Shown: piece by piece, positions 1 through 10,148 of the stretch
How the letters are laid out: each line of letters begins with the position of its first letter
Position numbering within the stretch: the stretch's first letter is position 1
Source of the DNA: Rhodococcus jostii RHA1
Lineage (GTDB): Bacteria; Actinomycetota; Actinomycetes; Mycobacteriales; Mycobacteriaceae
Assembly: GCF_000014565.1 (NCBI RefSeq)
Contig: NC_008268.1
Coordinates: 5,274,501-5,338,500 of the forward strand
DNA length: 64,000 nucleotides
Direction: 5' to 3'
Notes under the pieces: model-generated
What the model was told of the DNA's origin: nothing
Databases searched by the model: none
The model's input: only the letters and a program-made list of their open reading frames with translations
Program-made: the position numbers and the translations under genes

Positions 1-1
1 G

Positions 2-1180
2 ATCGGCGGGCAGCTCAGTGTCGTCGCGGTGCCGCAGCAGGTGTACGAGATCACCCGAAGCTCGGCGTACGTGGGTCTGACCGGTGTCTTCGCGCTGGTA
101 CCGCTGATCGTGTTCGGGTTGTGGGGCGGCGCGCTGGCCGACGTCATGGACCGGCGGAAACTGCTGACGATCACCACCGTCGGGCTCGGTGTGACGTCCG
201 TGCTGTTCTGGGTGCAGGCGGCGCTGGGCCTGGACAACGTGTGGCTGGTGCTCGGACTGCTGGGGTTGCAACAGGCGTTCTTCGCGGTCAACCAGCCCAC
301 CCGAAGCGCTATCATCCCGCGGCTCATCCCGGCGGAACAGCTGGCCGCCGCCAACTCGCTCAACATGACGGTCATGCAGTTCGGCGCCATTGCCGGACCG
401 CTGCTCGCCGGCGTGATGATTCCGACGGTCGGGCTGTCGACGCTGTATCTCGTCGATTCGATCGCCCTACTGGCCACACTGTGGGCGGTGCTCCGGCTGC
501 CTGCCATCCCGCCGACGGGGGAGTCGCGCCGGGCCGGGCTGCGTGAGGTGTTCGACGGGTTCGCCTACCTCGCGACGCAGAAGGTGCTGCTCGCGTCGTT
601 CGTCGTCGACATCATCGCCATGGTGTTCGGCATGCCGCGGGCGTTGTTCCCGCAGATCGCGCACGACACGTTCGGCGACCCGGCATCGGGCGGTGTGGCG
701 CTGGGCCTGCTGTTCGCGGCGATGTCCTTCGGCGCGGTGGCCGGTGGGGTGTTCTCCGGCTGGCTGCCGAGGGTCCGGCGCCAGGGCCTCGCCGTGATCG
801 TGTGCATCGTGCTGTGGGGTCTGGCGATGGTCGGTTTCGGCGTGGTGGTGGGGATCGCGTCACCCGGCGACAGTCCGGTCCTGTTGTGGATCGCTCTCGC
901 GTTCCTCGCATTCGGTGGTGCCGTCGACATGGTCTCCGCCGCGTTCCGCAGCACCATGCTCCAGCAGGTCGCCACGGACGAGATGCGCGGACGACTCCAG
1001 GGCGTCTTCATCGTCGTCGTGGCCGGGGGCCCGCGGATCGGTGACGTCGTGCACGGCGTGGCAGCGGCTGCGGTCGGGACGAGCGTGGCGGCCGCGGGCG
1101 GCGGCGTCCTCGTCGTCGTCGGTGTGGTGATCGCCGCGCTCGCGTTCCCGGCACTGGTGCGGTACAAGGTCACCCGCTAG
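2..1180 (+). CDS. MFS exporter (MFS_3/EntS-like), 5' end outside window
   Basis: Twelve-helix-type major facilitator transporter, probably a drug or siderophore exporter of the inner membrane. The reading frame is open from base 2 and continues a typical MFS N-terminus (GGQLSVVAVPQQVYEIT), so the gene starts upstream of the window. The GTG at 29 is internal. A conserved loop after TM2 (GGALADVMDRR, an MFS motif A form) and the pair QPTRSAIIPRLIP and AAANSLN are typical of the MFS_3 family. The C-terminus ends at 1180 with a short basic tail. The next gene follows after 52 bases on the same strand. The substrate cannot be told from sequence. Confidence 0.85.
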   Translation: MGGQLSVVAVPQQVYEITRSSAYVGLTGVFALVPLIVFGLWGGALADVMDRRKLLTITTVGLGVTSVLFWVQAALGLDNVWLVLGLLGLQQAFFAVNQPTRSAIIPRLIPAEQLAAANSLNMTVMQFGAIAGPLLAGVMIPTVGLSTLYLVDSIALLATLWAVLRLPAIPPTGESRRAGLREVFDGFAYLATQKVLLASFVVDIIAMVFGMPRALFPQIAHDTFGDPASGGVALGLLFAAMSFGAVAGGVFSGWLPRVRRQGLAVIVCIVLWGLAMVGFGVVVGIASPGDSPVLLWIALAFLAFGGAVDMVSAAFRSTMLQQVATDEMRGRLQGVFIVVVAGGPRIGDVVHGVAAAAVGTSVAAAGGGVLVVVGVVIAALAFPALVRYKVTR

Positions 1181-1232
1181 GTTCCTGTGCGCCATCACAT
1201 ATCTCGCGCCCATCTCGGGCACACTGAAGTGC

Positions 1233-2195
1233 ATGGGTGAACCGCAGTCTTCGAAGACGGACAGGCCTGCCACGGCCGGATTCGAGATCCGGGGAGGCGG
1301 CTACCGGGCCGGTATCGCGGCCACCGGCGCCGGACTCCGGCTACTCGAATGGGACGGTCCGGACGGGCCGACGGCGCTCACCGAGACGTGGGACATCGGA
1401 ACCCGGCCACCGTTGTCGGCCGGTCTGATCCTCGCGCCGTGGCCGAACCGGATCCGCGACGGCCAGTTCGTCTTCGACGGCATCGACCATCAGCTCGAGA
1501 TCACGGAACCGACATTCGGCAATGCCAGTCACGGATTCGTCCGCCGCCGGGACTGGCGTGTCATGAATCACGCCGACGACCGCATCGAGTTGTCTATCGA
1601 CGTCGGCCTCCACAAGGGGTGGCCGTACCCGCTGCGGCTCACCGTTGCCTACGTCGTTGGCGACGACGGCCTCACCGTGACGCACACAGCCACCAACACG
1701 GGAGCCATCCCGGCACCGTTCGGGATGGGCTTCCACTCCTACGTCCGCGCCGGCGACTTCCCGCTCGACGAGTGCACGCTGCGACTGTCCGCCGGCACCC
1801 GGCTGCCGCTCGACGAGCGCATGCTGCCGAGTGGGGGTTCGCAGCCCGTGGCAGGCACCGAGTACGACTTCACCAGCCCGCGCACGTTGGCGGGCGTCGC
1901 GCTCGACACCCCGTTCAGTGCACTGGACGTCGACGCGGACGGCAGGTCGCGGCACGAATTGCGTGCGCCGGACGGCACCGGAACGATCCTGTGGGCGGCT
2001 CGTGAGTTCGGCTGGCTGCAGGCGTTCGTCGCGGATCCCGACGCCGGGAAGTCGTACCCGGGCCGCGGGCGGGCGCTGGCGCTCGAACCGATGACGTGCC
2101 CGCCGGACGCGTTCAACTCCGGGATCGATCAGTTGGTGCTCGCTCCGGGGCAGCAGTGGACGGGTGCGTGGGGCATGTCCGCGTTGGGGTCGTAG
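1233..2195 (+). CDS. Aldose 1-epimerase family protein (mutarotase)
   Basis: 320-aa soluble protein of the galactose-mutarotase superfamily. It interconverts alpha and beta anomers of aldoses; the actual sugar is unknown. Visible family marks are LAPWPNRIRDG near residue 67, His100 in NASHG, His168 in GFHSY and Glu285 in LEPMTCPPDAFN, which fit the two histidines and the general-base glutamate of GalM enzymes. The ATG at 1233 lies 8 nt after a CACACT hexamer, so the mRNA may be leaderless. No sugar operon surrounds it: upstream is a transporter fragment and downstream is citrate synthase. Confidence 0.85.
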   Translation: MGEPQSSKTDRPATAGFEIRGGGYRAGIAATGAGLRLLEWDGPDGPTALTETWDIGTRPPLSAGLILAPWPNRIRDGQFVFDGIDHQLEITEPTFGNASHGFVRRRDWRVMNHADDRIELSIDVGLHKGWPYPLRLTVAYVVGDDGLTVTHTATNTGAIPAPFGMGFHSYVRAGDFPLDECTLRLSAGTRLPLDERMLPSGGSQPVAGTEYDFTSPRTLAGVALDTPFSALDVDADGRSRHELRAPDGTGTILWAAREFGWLQAFVADPDAGKSYPGRGRALALEPMTCPPDAFNSGIDQLVLAPGQQWTGAWGMSALGS

Positions 2196-2623
2196 CGGTT
2201 CAACTTTCGAGCATCGAGTGCCCACTTGGTGAGACGGTGTAACACCGGTCGCGGTCCGGCCGATACGTCGGGCGGGGGTTCTTCTGTCGCGGCTGCGGCG
2301 CTTTGTGTCACCCTCTGTTCTTCCCTCACCGCTTCGGGCACCGCGGTGTGCGTTCTCCACCGTCTTCGGCATCTGTGCAGGTAACGCGGCCAGTCCAGTC
2401 TCAGGTAACTGGCCCTCACCGATTCCGCTCCCGCGCCGTGCGGGCAAATCGGACACTCGCCGATCCCGTTCGGCGACCCTTCCCGGTGGTCGCCGCGCAT
2501 CCCGCGGCGGACCCGGATCGCGGGCTCTGAGCGGACCCGCCTTCGGCACGCAGGCCAGAGTGGGACTAGTTTCTACCTGAATGAAGTTGTTACTCATTGG
2601 TTTGAGCTTGAGAGGGATGCTTC
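2196..2623. other. Non-coding region upstream of gltA
   Basis: 428 bases without a convincing gene; the short open frames here have no recognisable protein character. It holds a 13-bp perfect palindrome CGGTGTAACACCG at 2235-2247, close behind the epimerase stop. Two direct CAGGTAAC repeats lie 24 bp apart at 2378 and 2402. The last 80 bases are AT-richer and should carry the gltA promoter, but I could not assign -35/-10 boxes with confidence. The gltA ribosome site AGAGGG is at 2611-2616. Confidence 0.5.
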
Positions 2624-3919
<1,296 letters not shown>

Positions 3920-3966
3920 TCGCGAATACCTGTGCCGAACCATAGAGCCCTCACCGAGGAGGACAT

Positions 3967-4329
3967 ATGACCAAGCCCGAGATCGAATTCCAAGACGGAC
4001 CTGCCCCGACCGACCTGGTCATCAAGGACGTGGTGGTCGGAGACGGCGCCGAGGCCGTTCCCGGGGGCACCGTCGAGGTGCACTACGTCGGCGTCGAGTT
4101 CGAGTCCGGGGAGGAGTTCGACTCCTCCTGGAGCCGCGGCGAGTCCATCCAGTTCCCGCTGCGCGGCCTCATCAAGGGCTGGCAGGACGGCATCCCCGGC
4201 ATGAAGGTGGGCGGACGTCGTCAGCTCACGATCCCGCCGGAGCTGGCCTACGGTCCCGCCGGCGCCGGACATCAGCTGTCCGGCAAGACGCTGGTCTTCA
4301 TGATCGACCTGCTGGACGTGAAGGAATAG
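3967..4329 (+). CDS. FKBP-type peptidyl-prolyl cis-trans isomerase
   Basis: 120-aa single-domain FKBP, probably cytoplasmic because no signal peptide is visible. It catalyses proline isomerisation during protein folding. Core features are VEVHYVG, EFDSSW, FPLRGLIKGWQDGIPGMKVGG and the C-terminal strand LVFMIDLLDV. The basin residues Tyr, Phe/Asp, Trp and the PPELAYG loop are all present. The start at 3967 has a strong GAGGAGGA site just upstream. It sits 47 bases after gltA on the same strand and ends 13 bases before a factor-independent hairpin. Confidence 0.93.
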   Translation: MTKPEIEFQDGPAPTDLVIKDVVVGDGAEAVPGGTVEVHYVGVEFESGEEFDSSWSRGESIQFPLRGLIKGWQDGIPGMKVGGRRQLTIPPELAYGPAGAGHQLSGKTLVFMIDLLDVKE

Positions 4330-4342
4330 TCTCCCCAGCACC

Positions 4343-4380
4343 GAAAGCCCCGCATCACCTCACGGTGACGCGGGGCTTTC
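4343..4380. terminator. Bidirectional hairpin terminator between FKBP gene and prrB
   Basis: The 11-bp perfect stem GAAAGCCCCGC (4343-4353) pairs with GCGGGGCTTTC (4370-4380). An inner TCACC/GGTGA stem extends it after a one-base mismatch. The A-rich left and T-rich right flanks make it usable in both directions. It separates two convergent genes, and the last codons and stop of prrB (4360-4362) lie inside it. Confidence 0.85.
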
Positions 4381-5724
4381 CGCTTTCCGTGCTTCCGCTT
4401 TCGGGGGCTGGTGTGGGGTGTCGGTGTGGAGTTCGACGACGAGCCGGGCGCCACCGAGCGGGCTGACTTCGAAACGTGCGCTGCCGTTGTGCAGTGCCGC
4501 CTGCTGCGCGACGAGCGCGAGGCCGAGACCCGACCCGCTCTTCGTCGCGTTGGAACCGCGGTGGAACCGTTCGAACACCACGGCCCGTTCGGTCTCGGGC
4601 ACCCCCGATCCGTTGTCGTCGACGACGACGGTGGTGATGCCGTCGGCCGCTCTCAGCGTGATCGTCACCGCGGTGGCGCCGCCGTGCCGGACCGCGTTCT
4701 TGATGGCGTTGTCCAGGGTGAGGCGCAGCCCACCGGGCATGCCGCGAACCGTCACCGGGGTCGCGTCGACGGTCACCTGCAGTCCCGGATTGTGACGCAT
4801 CGCCTCCTCGGCGGCGAGGTCGCTGATGTCGACGAGGTCGCAGTCCACGAAGTCCTTGTCGGTGGACAGTTCGCCGCGGGCGAGGCGTTCGAGATCGGAC
4901 AGCGTCGATTCCACCCGGCCTTGTGAGCGGGCGAGGTCGCGGAGGATCTCGTGCTGCTGTTCCGGCGTCAGGTCGAGAGTGGTGAGGACCTCGAGGTCGG
5001 TGCGCATCGCGGTGAGCGGGGTCCGGAGTTCGTGTGCCGAGACGGCCGCGAAGTCGCGTGCGGTGGCGAGCGCGGCGGTGGTCGCGTCCTGCGCCTCCGC
5101 GACGTCGCGCAGCATCGACTCCGCGGCGGAGGCCAGTTCGTCCGCCTCCCGTACACCGGAGGTCGTGGGCGTCAGCTTCGGTTCGCGGCGCACGATGCGG
5201 CCGGTCAAGTCGACCAGCGGTCGCACGGCCCGACCGCCGAACAACCAGCCGAGACCGCTGGCCGCGGCGATGGCGAGCACTCCGACGAGCGCCACCTGTC
5301 GTTGCTGCTCCGACGTCACGTCCTGGGCTTCGGCGTACGGCACGGCCAGGGAGATCCGGGTGCCGAGGAGCGGCACGGTCGCGGTGTACGCCCGGTACTT
5401 CGTGTCACCCACCTCGACGGTCTGCTGGCCCGGGTCGAGTTCGGGCAGCTGGGTGGGGGTGCTCACGAGCACGGTGTCGCCGTCGGCCGAACGGATCGTG
5501 ATGGCGAACGCACCCTTGTCGCCCAGTGCCCCGAGGAACAGTCCCGCGGTGGCCGCGTTGGGAACCAGGACGTCCGACGCCGTCTCCAGCCGCCGGTCGA
5601 GTTGCGACAGGTTGTTCCGGTTGATCGCCAGCGACACCAGGATGCCGAGCGCCACGACGATGATCGTCGCCCCCAGCGCGGTCGCGGCGGCCACACGGGT
5701 CCGGAGGGAGAACGACCGTTTCAC
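4360..5724 (-). CDS. prrB: Sensor histidine kinase PrrB
   Basis: 454-aa membrane kinase that autophosphorylates and passes phosphate to PrrA. TM1 is around residues 10-35, followed by an extracytoplasmic sensor of about 105 residues, TM2 around 143-165, HAMP, HisKA with His231 in [14 protein letters not shown], and an HATPase domain ending [12 protein letters not shown] and [11 protein letters not shown]. These segments closely match recalled mycobacterial PrrB. The GTG start at 5724 overlaps the prrA stop as GTGA, indicating translational coupling. Longer upstream frames run into prrA and were rejected. The final codons form one arm of the 4343-4380 hairpin. Confidence 0.92.
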   Translation of the reverse strand: MKRSFSLRTRVAAATALGATIIVVALGILVSLAINRNNLSQLDRRLETASDVLVPNAATAGLFLGALGDKGAFAITIRSADGDTVLVSTPTQLPELDPGQQTVEVGDTKYRAYTATVPLLGTRISLAVPYAEAQDVTSEQQRQVALVGVLAIAAASGLGWLFGGRAVRPLVDLTGRIVRREPKLTPTTSGVREADELASAAESMLRDVAEAQDATTAALATARDFAAVSAHELRTPLTAMRTDLEVLTTLDLTPEQQHEILRDLARSQGRVESTLSDLERLARGELSTDKDFVDCDLVDISDLAAEEAMRHNPGLQVTVDATPVTVRGMPGGLRLTLDNAIKNAVRHGGATAVTITLRAADGITTVVVDDNGSGVPETERAVVFERFHRGSNATKSGSGLGLALVAQQAALHNGSARFEVSPLGGARLVVELHTDTPHQPPKAEARKAESPASP

Positions 5725-6437
5725 GACGGTTCCCGGAGCACGAACCCGACTCCGCGGACCGTGTACAGGATGCGCGGTTGACCACCGACTTCGAACTTGC
5801 GACGCAGGTAGCCGACGAACACGTCCACCACGTTGGTGTCGGCGACGAAGTCGTACCCCCACACCAGTTCGAGGAGCCGTTCACGGCTCAGGACGATGCC
5901 GACGTTGCGGGCGAGCACCTCGAGGAGTTCGAATTCCCGTTTGGTCAGCGTGACCTCCTCGCCCGCCATGAAGACCCTGCGTGCGGACGTCCGGATCTCC
6001 AGGGCGCCGACGCGGATCGGTGGGGTCGCGGGCGAGCCGGCCGGCGCGGCGGCCGTCGTTCCGTGCCGCCGCAGCATCGCCCGGATCCGAGCGATCAGTT
6101 CGGCGAGGACGAACGGCTTGACCAGGTAGTCGTCGGCGCCCGATTCGAGGCCGGAGATGCGGTCGTCGACGGTGTCGCGGGCGCTGAGCACGCAGATCGG
6201 GATGTCGTTGTTCATCGCGCGCAGGGCGGTCACCACACCGGTGCCGTCGATGACCGGCATGTTCATGTCGAGCACCATCGCGTCCGGACGTCGCTCGCTG
6301 ACCACCCGGAGCGCGTCGGCGCCGTCGACGGCCGTGAGGACGGTGAATCCGGACAGGCGCAGGCCGCGTTCGAGGGACGTCCGCACGTCCTCGTCGTCGT
6401 CGACCACGAGGACACTGGCTGAGTCGGTGACGGTCAC
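5721..6437 (-). CDS. prrA: OmpR-family response regulator PrrA
   Basis: 238-aa regulator with a receiver domain (acidic DDD near residues 13-15, phosphoacceptor Asp57 in MVLDMNMP, Lys in YLVKPF) and a winged-helix DNA-binding domain ([44 protein letters not shown]). The string ERGLRLSGF and the overall sequence match recalled mycobacterial PrrA. The start is taken at GTG 6437; a longer frame to 6560 encodes a non-family extension. An AGGA directly abuts this GTG and CACAAT ends 6 nt before it, so a leaderless message is plausible. It is divergent from the MscS gene and co-transcribed with prrB. Confidence 0.92.
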   Translation of the reverse strand: MTVTDSASVLVVDDDEDVRTSLERGLRLSGFTVLTAVDGADALRVVSERRPDAMVLDMNMPVIDGTGVVTALRAMNNDIPICVLSARDTVDDRISGLESGADDYLVKPFVLAELIARIRAMLRRHGTTAAAPAGSPATPPIRVGALEIRTSARRVFMAGEEVTLTKREFELLEVLARNVGIVLSRERLLELVWGYDFVADTNVVDVFVGYLRRKFEVGGQPRILYTVRGVGFVLREPS

Positions 6438-6483
6438 TCCTGCATTGTGCCGTGAGCGCGACCACTGAGCGTGCGGATGGCAG

Positions 6484-6511
6484 TTGTGGGAGCGTGTCTC
6501 GTCCGTACACT
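6484..6511 (+). promoter_or_regulatory. Candidate promoter of the MscS gene
   Basis: TTGTGG at 6484-6489 and TACACT at 6506-6511 are separated by 16 bp. The ATG at 6520 follows the -10 box by 8 nt, so transcription would begin at or next to the start codon. No experimental support is available. Confidence 0.35.
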
Positions 6512-6519
6512 CGTTGGAG

Positions 6520-7437
6520 ATGTTTTCTTCGCTGCAGGCATTCGAACTGACCGAAACCAACCGTGACTGGCTGATTCACCGCCCGGCCGAGATCGCGACC
6601 TACGTCGTCCTGGCGCTCGTGCTGCGTTTCGCGTTGCACCGGATGATCGACCGGATGACGCGGCCCCGGGAGCCTTCCGACAAACCGGCCATGCTCCGTC
6701 CCCTGCGGGAACGCGCCCCGCGCGGCGTCAAGGAGGCAATGGTCAACGAGCGCCGCGCGCAACGCGCCCGGACGATCGGGTCCGTCCTCAAATCGACCGT
6801 GTCGATCGTGGTGCTCATCTGGGTGGTGCTCCAGGTCCTCGCCGTCCTCGGCGTCAACGTGGCGCCGTTCATCGCGTCCGCCGGAGTGATCGGTGTCGCA
6901 CTCGGATTCGGTGCGCAGAACCTCGTCCGGGACTTCCTGTCGGGCATCTTCATGCTGCTCGAGGACCAGTACGGGGTCGGGGACGTCGTGGACCTCGGCG
7001 AGGCCGTGGGCACGGTCGAGACGGTGGGTCTGCGGGTCACCACGATCCGCGACGTCAACGGCACCCTCTGGTACTGCCGCAACGGTGAGATCGTCCGCGT
7101 CGGCAACATGAGCCAGGGTTACGCGGTCGCGGTGGTCGATCTGCCGATCGCGCACGCCGCCAACGTGCAGCGGGCGTGCGAGGTGGCACTGGAGGCCGTC
7201 ACCGAGGCGGCGAAGGGCGACGCGATCGCGGCCGACGTACTCGAGCCCCCGGAACTGCTGGGCGTCAACTCGGTGACCGCGGAATCGGTCACACTGCGGA
7301 TCACCGCGCGGACCAAGCCCGGCAGGCAGTGGGCGGTGCAGCGGACGTTTGCCCGCGCGGCGCTGTCGGCGTTCGAGCACTACGACATCGACGCGCCGTA
7401 CCTGTCGGTGCTGTCGTCGGCTCGCTCCACCAACTGA
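6520..7437 (+). CDS. MscS-family mechanosensitive ion channel
   Basis: 305-aa small-conductance mechanosensitive channel of the cytoplasmic membrane, which releases solutes under hypo-osmotic stress. An N-terminal helix (residues about 22-40), a middle helix, and the pore/beta transition [36 protein letters not shown] are typical of the family. The beta domain ([16 protein letters not shown]) and a C-terminal alpha/beta domain follow. I chose ATG 6520 over the upstream TTG 6484 because a -10-like TACACT lies between them. It is divergent from prrA, with the photolyase 29 bases downstream. Confidence 0.88.
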   Translation: MFSSLQAFELTETNRDWLIHRPAEIATYVVLALVLRFALHRMIDRMTRPREPSDKPAMLRPLRERAPRGVKEAMVNERRAQRARTIGSVLKSTVSIVVLIWVVLQVLAVLGVNVAPFIASAGVIGVALGFGAQNLVRDFLSGIFMLLEDQYGVGDVVDLGEAVGTVETVGLRVTTIRDVNGTLWYCRNGEIVRVGNMSQGYAVAVVDLPIAHAANVQRACEVALEAVTEAAKGDAIAADVLEPPELLGVNSVTAESVTLRITARTKPGRQWAVQRTFARAALSAFEHYDIDAPYLSVLSSARSTN

Positions 7438-7466
7438 TCGGCCCGCGCTTCGTTACCGTGGCAGGT

Positions 7467-8807
7467 ATGGACACCGCACTCGTCTGGTTCCGGCGCGACC
7501 TCCGGCTCGGTGATCTGCCGACGCTTCACACGGTGTCCGAGTCGGGGGCGCGGGCGCTCGGGCTGTTCGTCCTCGACGACCGGCTGCTGACAACATCGGG
7601 CGGTGCTCGCCGGGACTTCCTGTTCCGCAGTCTCGCCGCATTGGACGACCAACTCGACGGCCGGTTGCTGGTGGTGAAGGGCGATCCCGTCGACGTGGTT
7701 CCGAGGGTCGCGAAGAAGGTATCGGCCGAAGAAGTGCACGTGAGCGCGGACTACGGGCCCTACGGTCGCGAGCGTGATGCCGCCGTCGCGGAGCATGTCG
7801 ATCTGGTGGCCACCGGTTCGCCGTATGCCGTGGCGCCGGGCCGGGTGACGAAGACGGACGGGGAGCCGTACCGCGTGTTCACCCCGTACTTCCGGCAGTG
7901 GCTCGAACACGGGTGGCGCGCGCCGATCGACACCGGGTCTGCGACGGTGGAGTGGCTGGACCCGAACGACGTGAAGGCGCGGCGGGTGGCGATCCCCGAA
8001 CCGGAATCCGACGGGTGCCCCGCGGGTGAGGCGGCGGCGCTGCAGCGGTGGGCGGAGTTCTGCGACGACGACCTCGCCGGCTACGAGGATGCGCGGGATC
8101 GTCCCGGTCTCGACGCGACGAGCCGGATGTCCGTCTACCTGAAGTACGGCAACATTCATCCGCGGACGATGCTCCGCGATCTCGCGCGCCGCCGCAGCAC
8201 GAGCGCCGAACAGTACCGGCGGCAGCTCGCGTGGCGGGACTTCTACGCCGACATCCTCTTCCAGCGCCCCGACAGCGCCCGCGGGAACTATGACCGTCGC
8301 TTCGACCACATCCGCTACGACAGCGGTTCCGACGCCGAGGAGGCGTACACGGCGTGGTGCGAGGGCCGCACGGGGTTCCCGATCGTCGACGCCGGGATGC
8401 GTCAGCTGAAAGCCGAAGCCTGGATGCACAATCGGGTGCGGATGATCGTCGCGTCGTTCTTCGTCAAGGATCTGCACCTGCCGTGGTGGCGGGGTGCCCG
8501 CTACTTCATGAACCAGCTCGTCGACGGGGATCTCGCGAACAATCAGCACGGCTGGCAGTGGACCGCGGGATCGGGGACGGACGCGTCGCCGTACTTCCGG
8601 GTGTTCAACCCGACGACGCAGGGGGAGAAGTTCGACCCCGACGGCGAGTACGTGCGGCGGTGGGTGCCCGAACTGCGCGGCATCCCCGGCAAGGCCGTCC
8701 ACGCTCTGAAAGACGGTCGCCCCGAGGACTATCCGCCACCGATCGTCGACCACGCCCACGAACGGCAGGAGGCCCTCGCCCGCTACGGCGAGATCAAGGC
8801 CCTGTGA
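7467..8807 (+). CDS. phr: Deoxyribodipyrimidine photolyase (class I)
   Basis: 446-aa FAD-dependent enzyme that repairs UV-induced pyrimidine dimers with blue light. The N-terminal antenna domain begins with ALVWFRRDLRLGD. The C-terminal FAD domain shows WRDFYADILFQRP, GRTGFPIVDAGMRQL, MHNRVRMIVASFF, LPWWRGARYFM, DGDLANNQHGWQW and ASPYFRVFNP, which together cover flavin contacts and part of the tryptophan electron path. ATG 7467 follows TACCGT by 7 nt. A longer open frame back to 7176 is a shadow over the MscS gene. Its stop codon (8805-8807) lies inside a 40-bp palindrome shared with the convergent MFS gene. Confidence 0.93.
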   Translation: MDTALVWFRRDLRLGDLPTLHTVSESGARALGLFVLDDRLLTTSGGARRDFLFRSLAALDDQLDGRLLVVKGDPVDVVPRVAKKVSAEEVHVSADYGPYGRERDAAVAEHVDLVATGSPYAVAPGRVTKTDGEPYRVFTPYFRQWLEHGWRAPIDTGSATVEWLDPNDVKARRVAIPEPESDGCPAGEAAALQRWAEFCDDDLAGYEDARDRPGLDATSRMSVYLKYGNIHPRTMLRDLARRRSTSAEQYRRQLAWRDFYADILFQRPDSARGNYDRRFDHIRYDSGSDAEEAYTAWCEGRTGFPIVDAGMRQLKAEAWMHNRVRMIVASFFVKDLHLPWWRGARYFMNQLVDGDLANNQHGWQWTAGSGTDASPYFRVFNPTTQGEKFDPDGEYVRRWVPELRGIPGKAVHALKDGRPEDYPPPIVDHAHERQEALARYGEIKAL

Positions 8808-8843
8808 GTACTTGTTAACCGCGGGCGGTTAATAAGTACTCAC
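8804..8843. repeat. 40-bp near-perfect palindrome, copy 1
   Basis: The arm GTGAGTACTTGTTAACCGC (8804-8822), a GG loop and the arm GCGGTTAATAAGTACTCAC (8825-8843) pair at 18 of 19 positions, with the remaining pair G:U. It contains the photolyase stop (8805-8807) and the last codons and stop of the convergent MFS gene (8829-8831). A second copy, inverted by its loop sequence, is at 60405-60444. It may act as a bidirectional terminator or REP-like element. Confidence 0.8.
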
Positions 8844-10052
8844 GGGCGCTTTGCGCATGAGAAGCCCGAGGAAGGCTGCCGCGGCGAGGACGATGACGAG
8901 TCCGCCGTAGATGCGGGTGGTGTCGACGAGCCCGACCTTCCCGACGAGGTATCCGGCGATCAGTGCCGGAACGCTGTTGGCGAGGTAGGCGATCACGTAG
9001 ATGCTCGACAGCAGTCCCGCGCGCTCGTGCGGTTCGGCGAGCGGCATGACGGTGCGGATGGTGCCCTGGAAGCCGGCGCCGAACCCGACGCCCGCCACCG
9101 CGGTTCCCGCGAGAATCCACAGCGCCGAGGACGTTTCGGCGCCGACCAGGGTGATGGTGACCCCGGCGACGAGGGCGGACGCTCCGACGTACAGGATGGG
9201 GCGTGCCGCCACGTTGCGCAGCAGGAACACCGCGGATGCACCGGTCCCGGTGAGTGTCGCGACCATGACGGCGCCGATCAGCGACGTGTGGACGTCGAGC
9301 GCGTTGCGGGCGAGCGACGGTCCGAGTGACAGGTAGAAGCCGCCCAGCGCCCACACGGCGACCAGGCAGGGTCCGGTGAGAACGAGCATGCCCTGTGCGG
9401 TGGGCGGGACCGCGAGTGTCGGACGCATCGAGGCCAGAGCCCCCTTCTGCCGGACCGCCGTCTCGGGTGCCGCCCAGATGCCGAGGATTTCGAGGAGGAA
9501 CAGCGCGAAGAACACCAGGAACACGGTGCTGGTGGGCCGGGGAAGGTGCTCGCTGATCAGGCTCGATCCGATGGCGCCCAGTGCGAGGCCGACGGTGGGC
9601 GCGATGCTGTTGACGGTGGCGCCGCGTCCGGGCGTGCGTTCGAGGTCGAGGAGTGTGGAACCGAGTGCGCTGATCGCGGCGCCGGTGGCGAAACCCTGCA
9701 CGACGCGGGCGAACAGCAGGAGGCCGATGCCTTCGGCTGTCGCGAACATGATCATCGAGGCGGCTTCGACCACGAGTGCCGTGATCAGCACGGGCCGGCG
9801 GCCGACGTAGTCCGAGAGCGACCCGACGGTGAGCAGCGCCAGCAGCAGGCTCACGGCGTAGATGCCGAAGACCAGCGTCGACTGCAGCGACGAGAAACCC
9901 CAGTTCGACTGGTACACCTCGTACAGCGGTGTGGGTGCGGCAGACGCGCCGAGCAGGGTGGCGATCACGACCGCGACGAGCGTGAAGGCGGCTCCGCGGC
10001 GCAGTGCGGGTCGAGACGTCGGTGGTGCTTCGGGCGCGGCAAGCGTCGTCAT
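8829..10052 (-). CDS. MFS transporter under a divergent TetR
   Basis: 407-aa membrane transporter of the 12-helix drug-efflux type. After a short cytoplasmic N-terminus, TM1 (AAFTLVAVVIATLLGAS) leads to APTPLYEVYQ. Motif A follows TM2 as GSLSDYVGRRPVL, and ARVVQGFATGAA marks TM4. The last residues, PVSTY, are encoded by the 8804-8843 palindrome. The start at 10052 faces a divergent TetR gene across 96 bp holding two operator-like dyads, so expression is probably repressed until an effector binds the TetR protein. The substrate is unknown. Confidence 0.88.
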   Translation of the reverse strand: MTTLAAPEAPPTSRPALRRGAAFTLVAVVIATLLGASAAPTPLYEVYQSNWGFSSLQSTLVFGIYAVSLLLALLTVGSLSDYVGRRPVLITALVVEAASMIMFATAEGIGLLLFARVVQGFATGAAISALGSTLLDLERTPGRGATVNSIAPTVGLALGAIGSSLISEHLPRPTSTVFLVFFALFLLEILGIWAAPETAVRQKGALASMRPTLAVPPTAQGMLVLTGPCLVAVWALGGFYLSLGPSLARNALDVHTSLIGAVMVATLTGTGASAVFLLRNVAARPILYVGASALVAGVTITLVGAETSSALWILAGTAVAGVGFGAGFQGTIRTVMPLAEPHERAGLLSSIYVIAYLANSVPALIAGYLVGKVGLVDTTRIYGGLVIVLAAAAFLGLLMRKAPVSTY

Positions 10053-10069
10053 GGCGTACTCCCGGAAAC

Positions 10070-10094
10070 ATTAATGCAAAAGGTTTGCGTTAAT
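10070..10094. promoter_or_regulatory. TetR operator-like dyad 1
   Basis: Inverted repeat ATTAATGCAAA, AGG spacer, TTTGCGTTAAT, with one mismatch across 11-bp arms. It lies 18 bp upstream of the MFS start. Its arms recur in a second dyad at 10116-10140. Confidence 0.7.
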
Positions 10095-10115
10095 GGACGC
10101 TACGCCGCCACCATT

Positions 10116-10140
10116 CTTAATGCAACGTCTTTGCGTTAGC
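10116..10140. promoter_or_regulatory. TetR operator-like dyad 2
   Basis: CTTAATGCAAC, GTC spacer, TTTGCGTTAGC. This is a less symmetric version of the dyad at 10070-10094, centred 46 bp away. It ends 8 bp before the TetR start codon, where a bound repressor would block its own gene. Confidence 0.65.
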
Positions 10141-10148
10141 ATGGGGGC

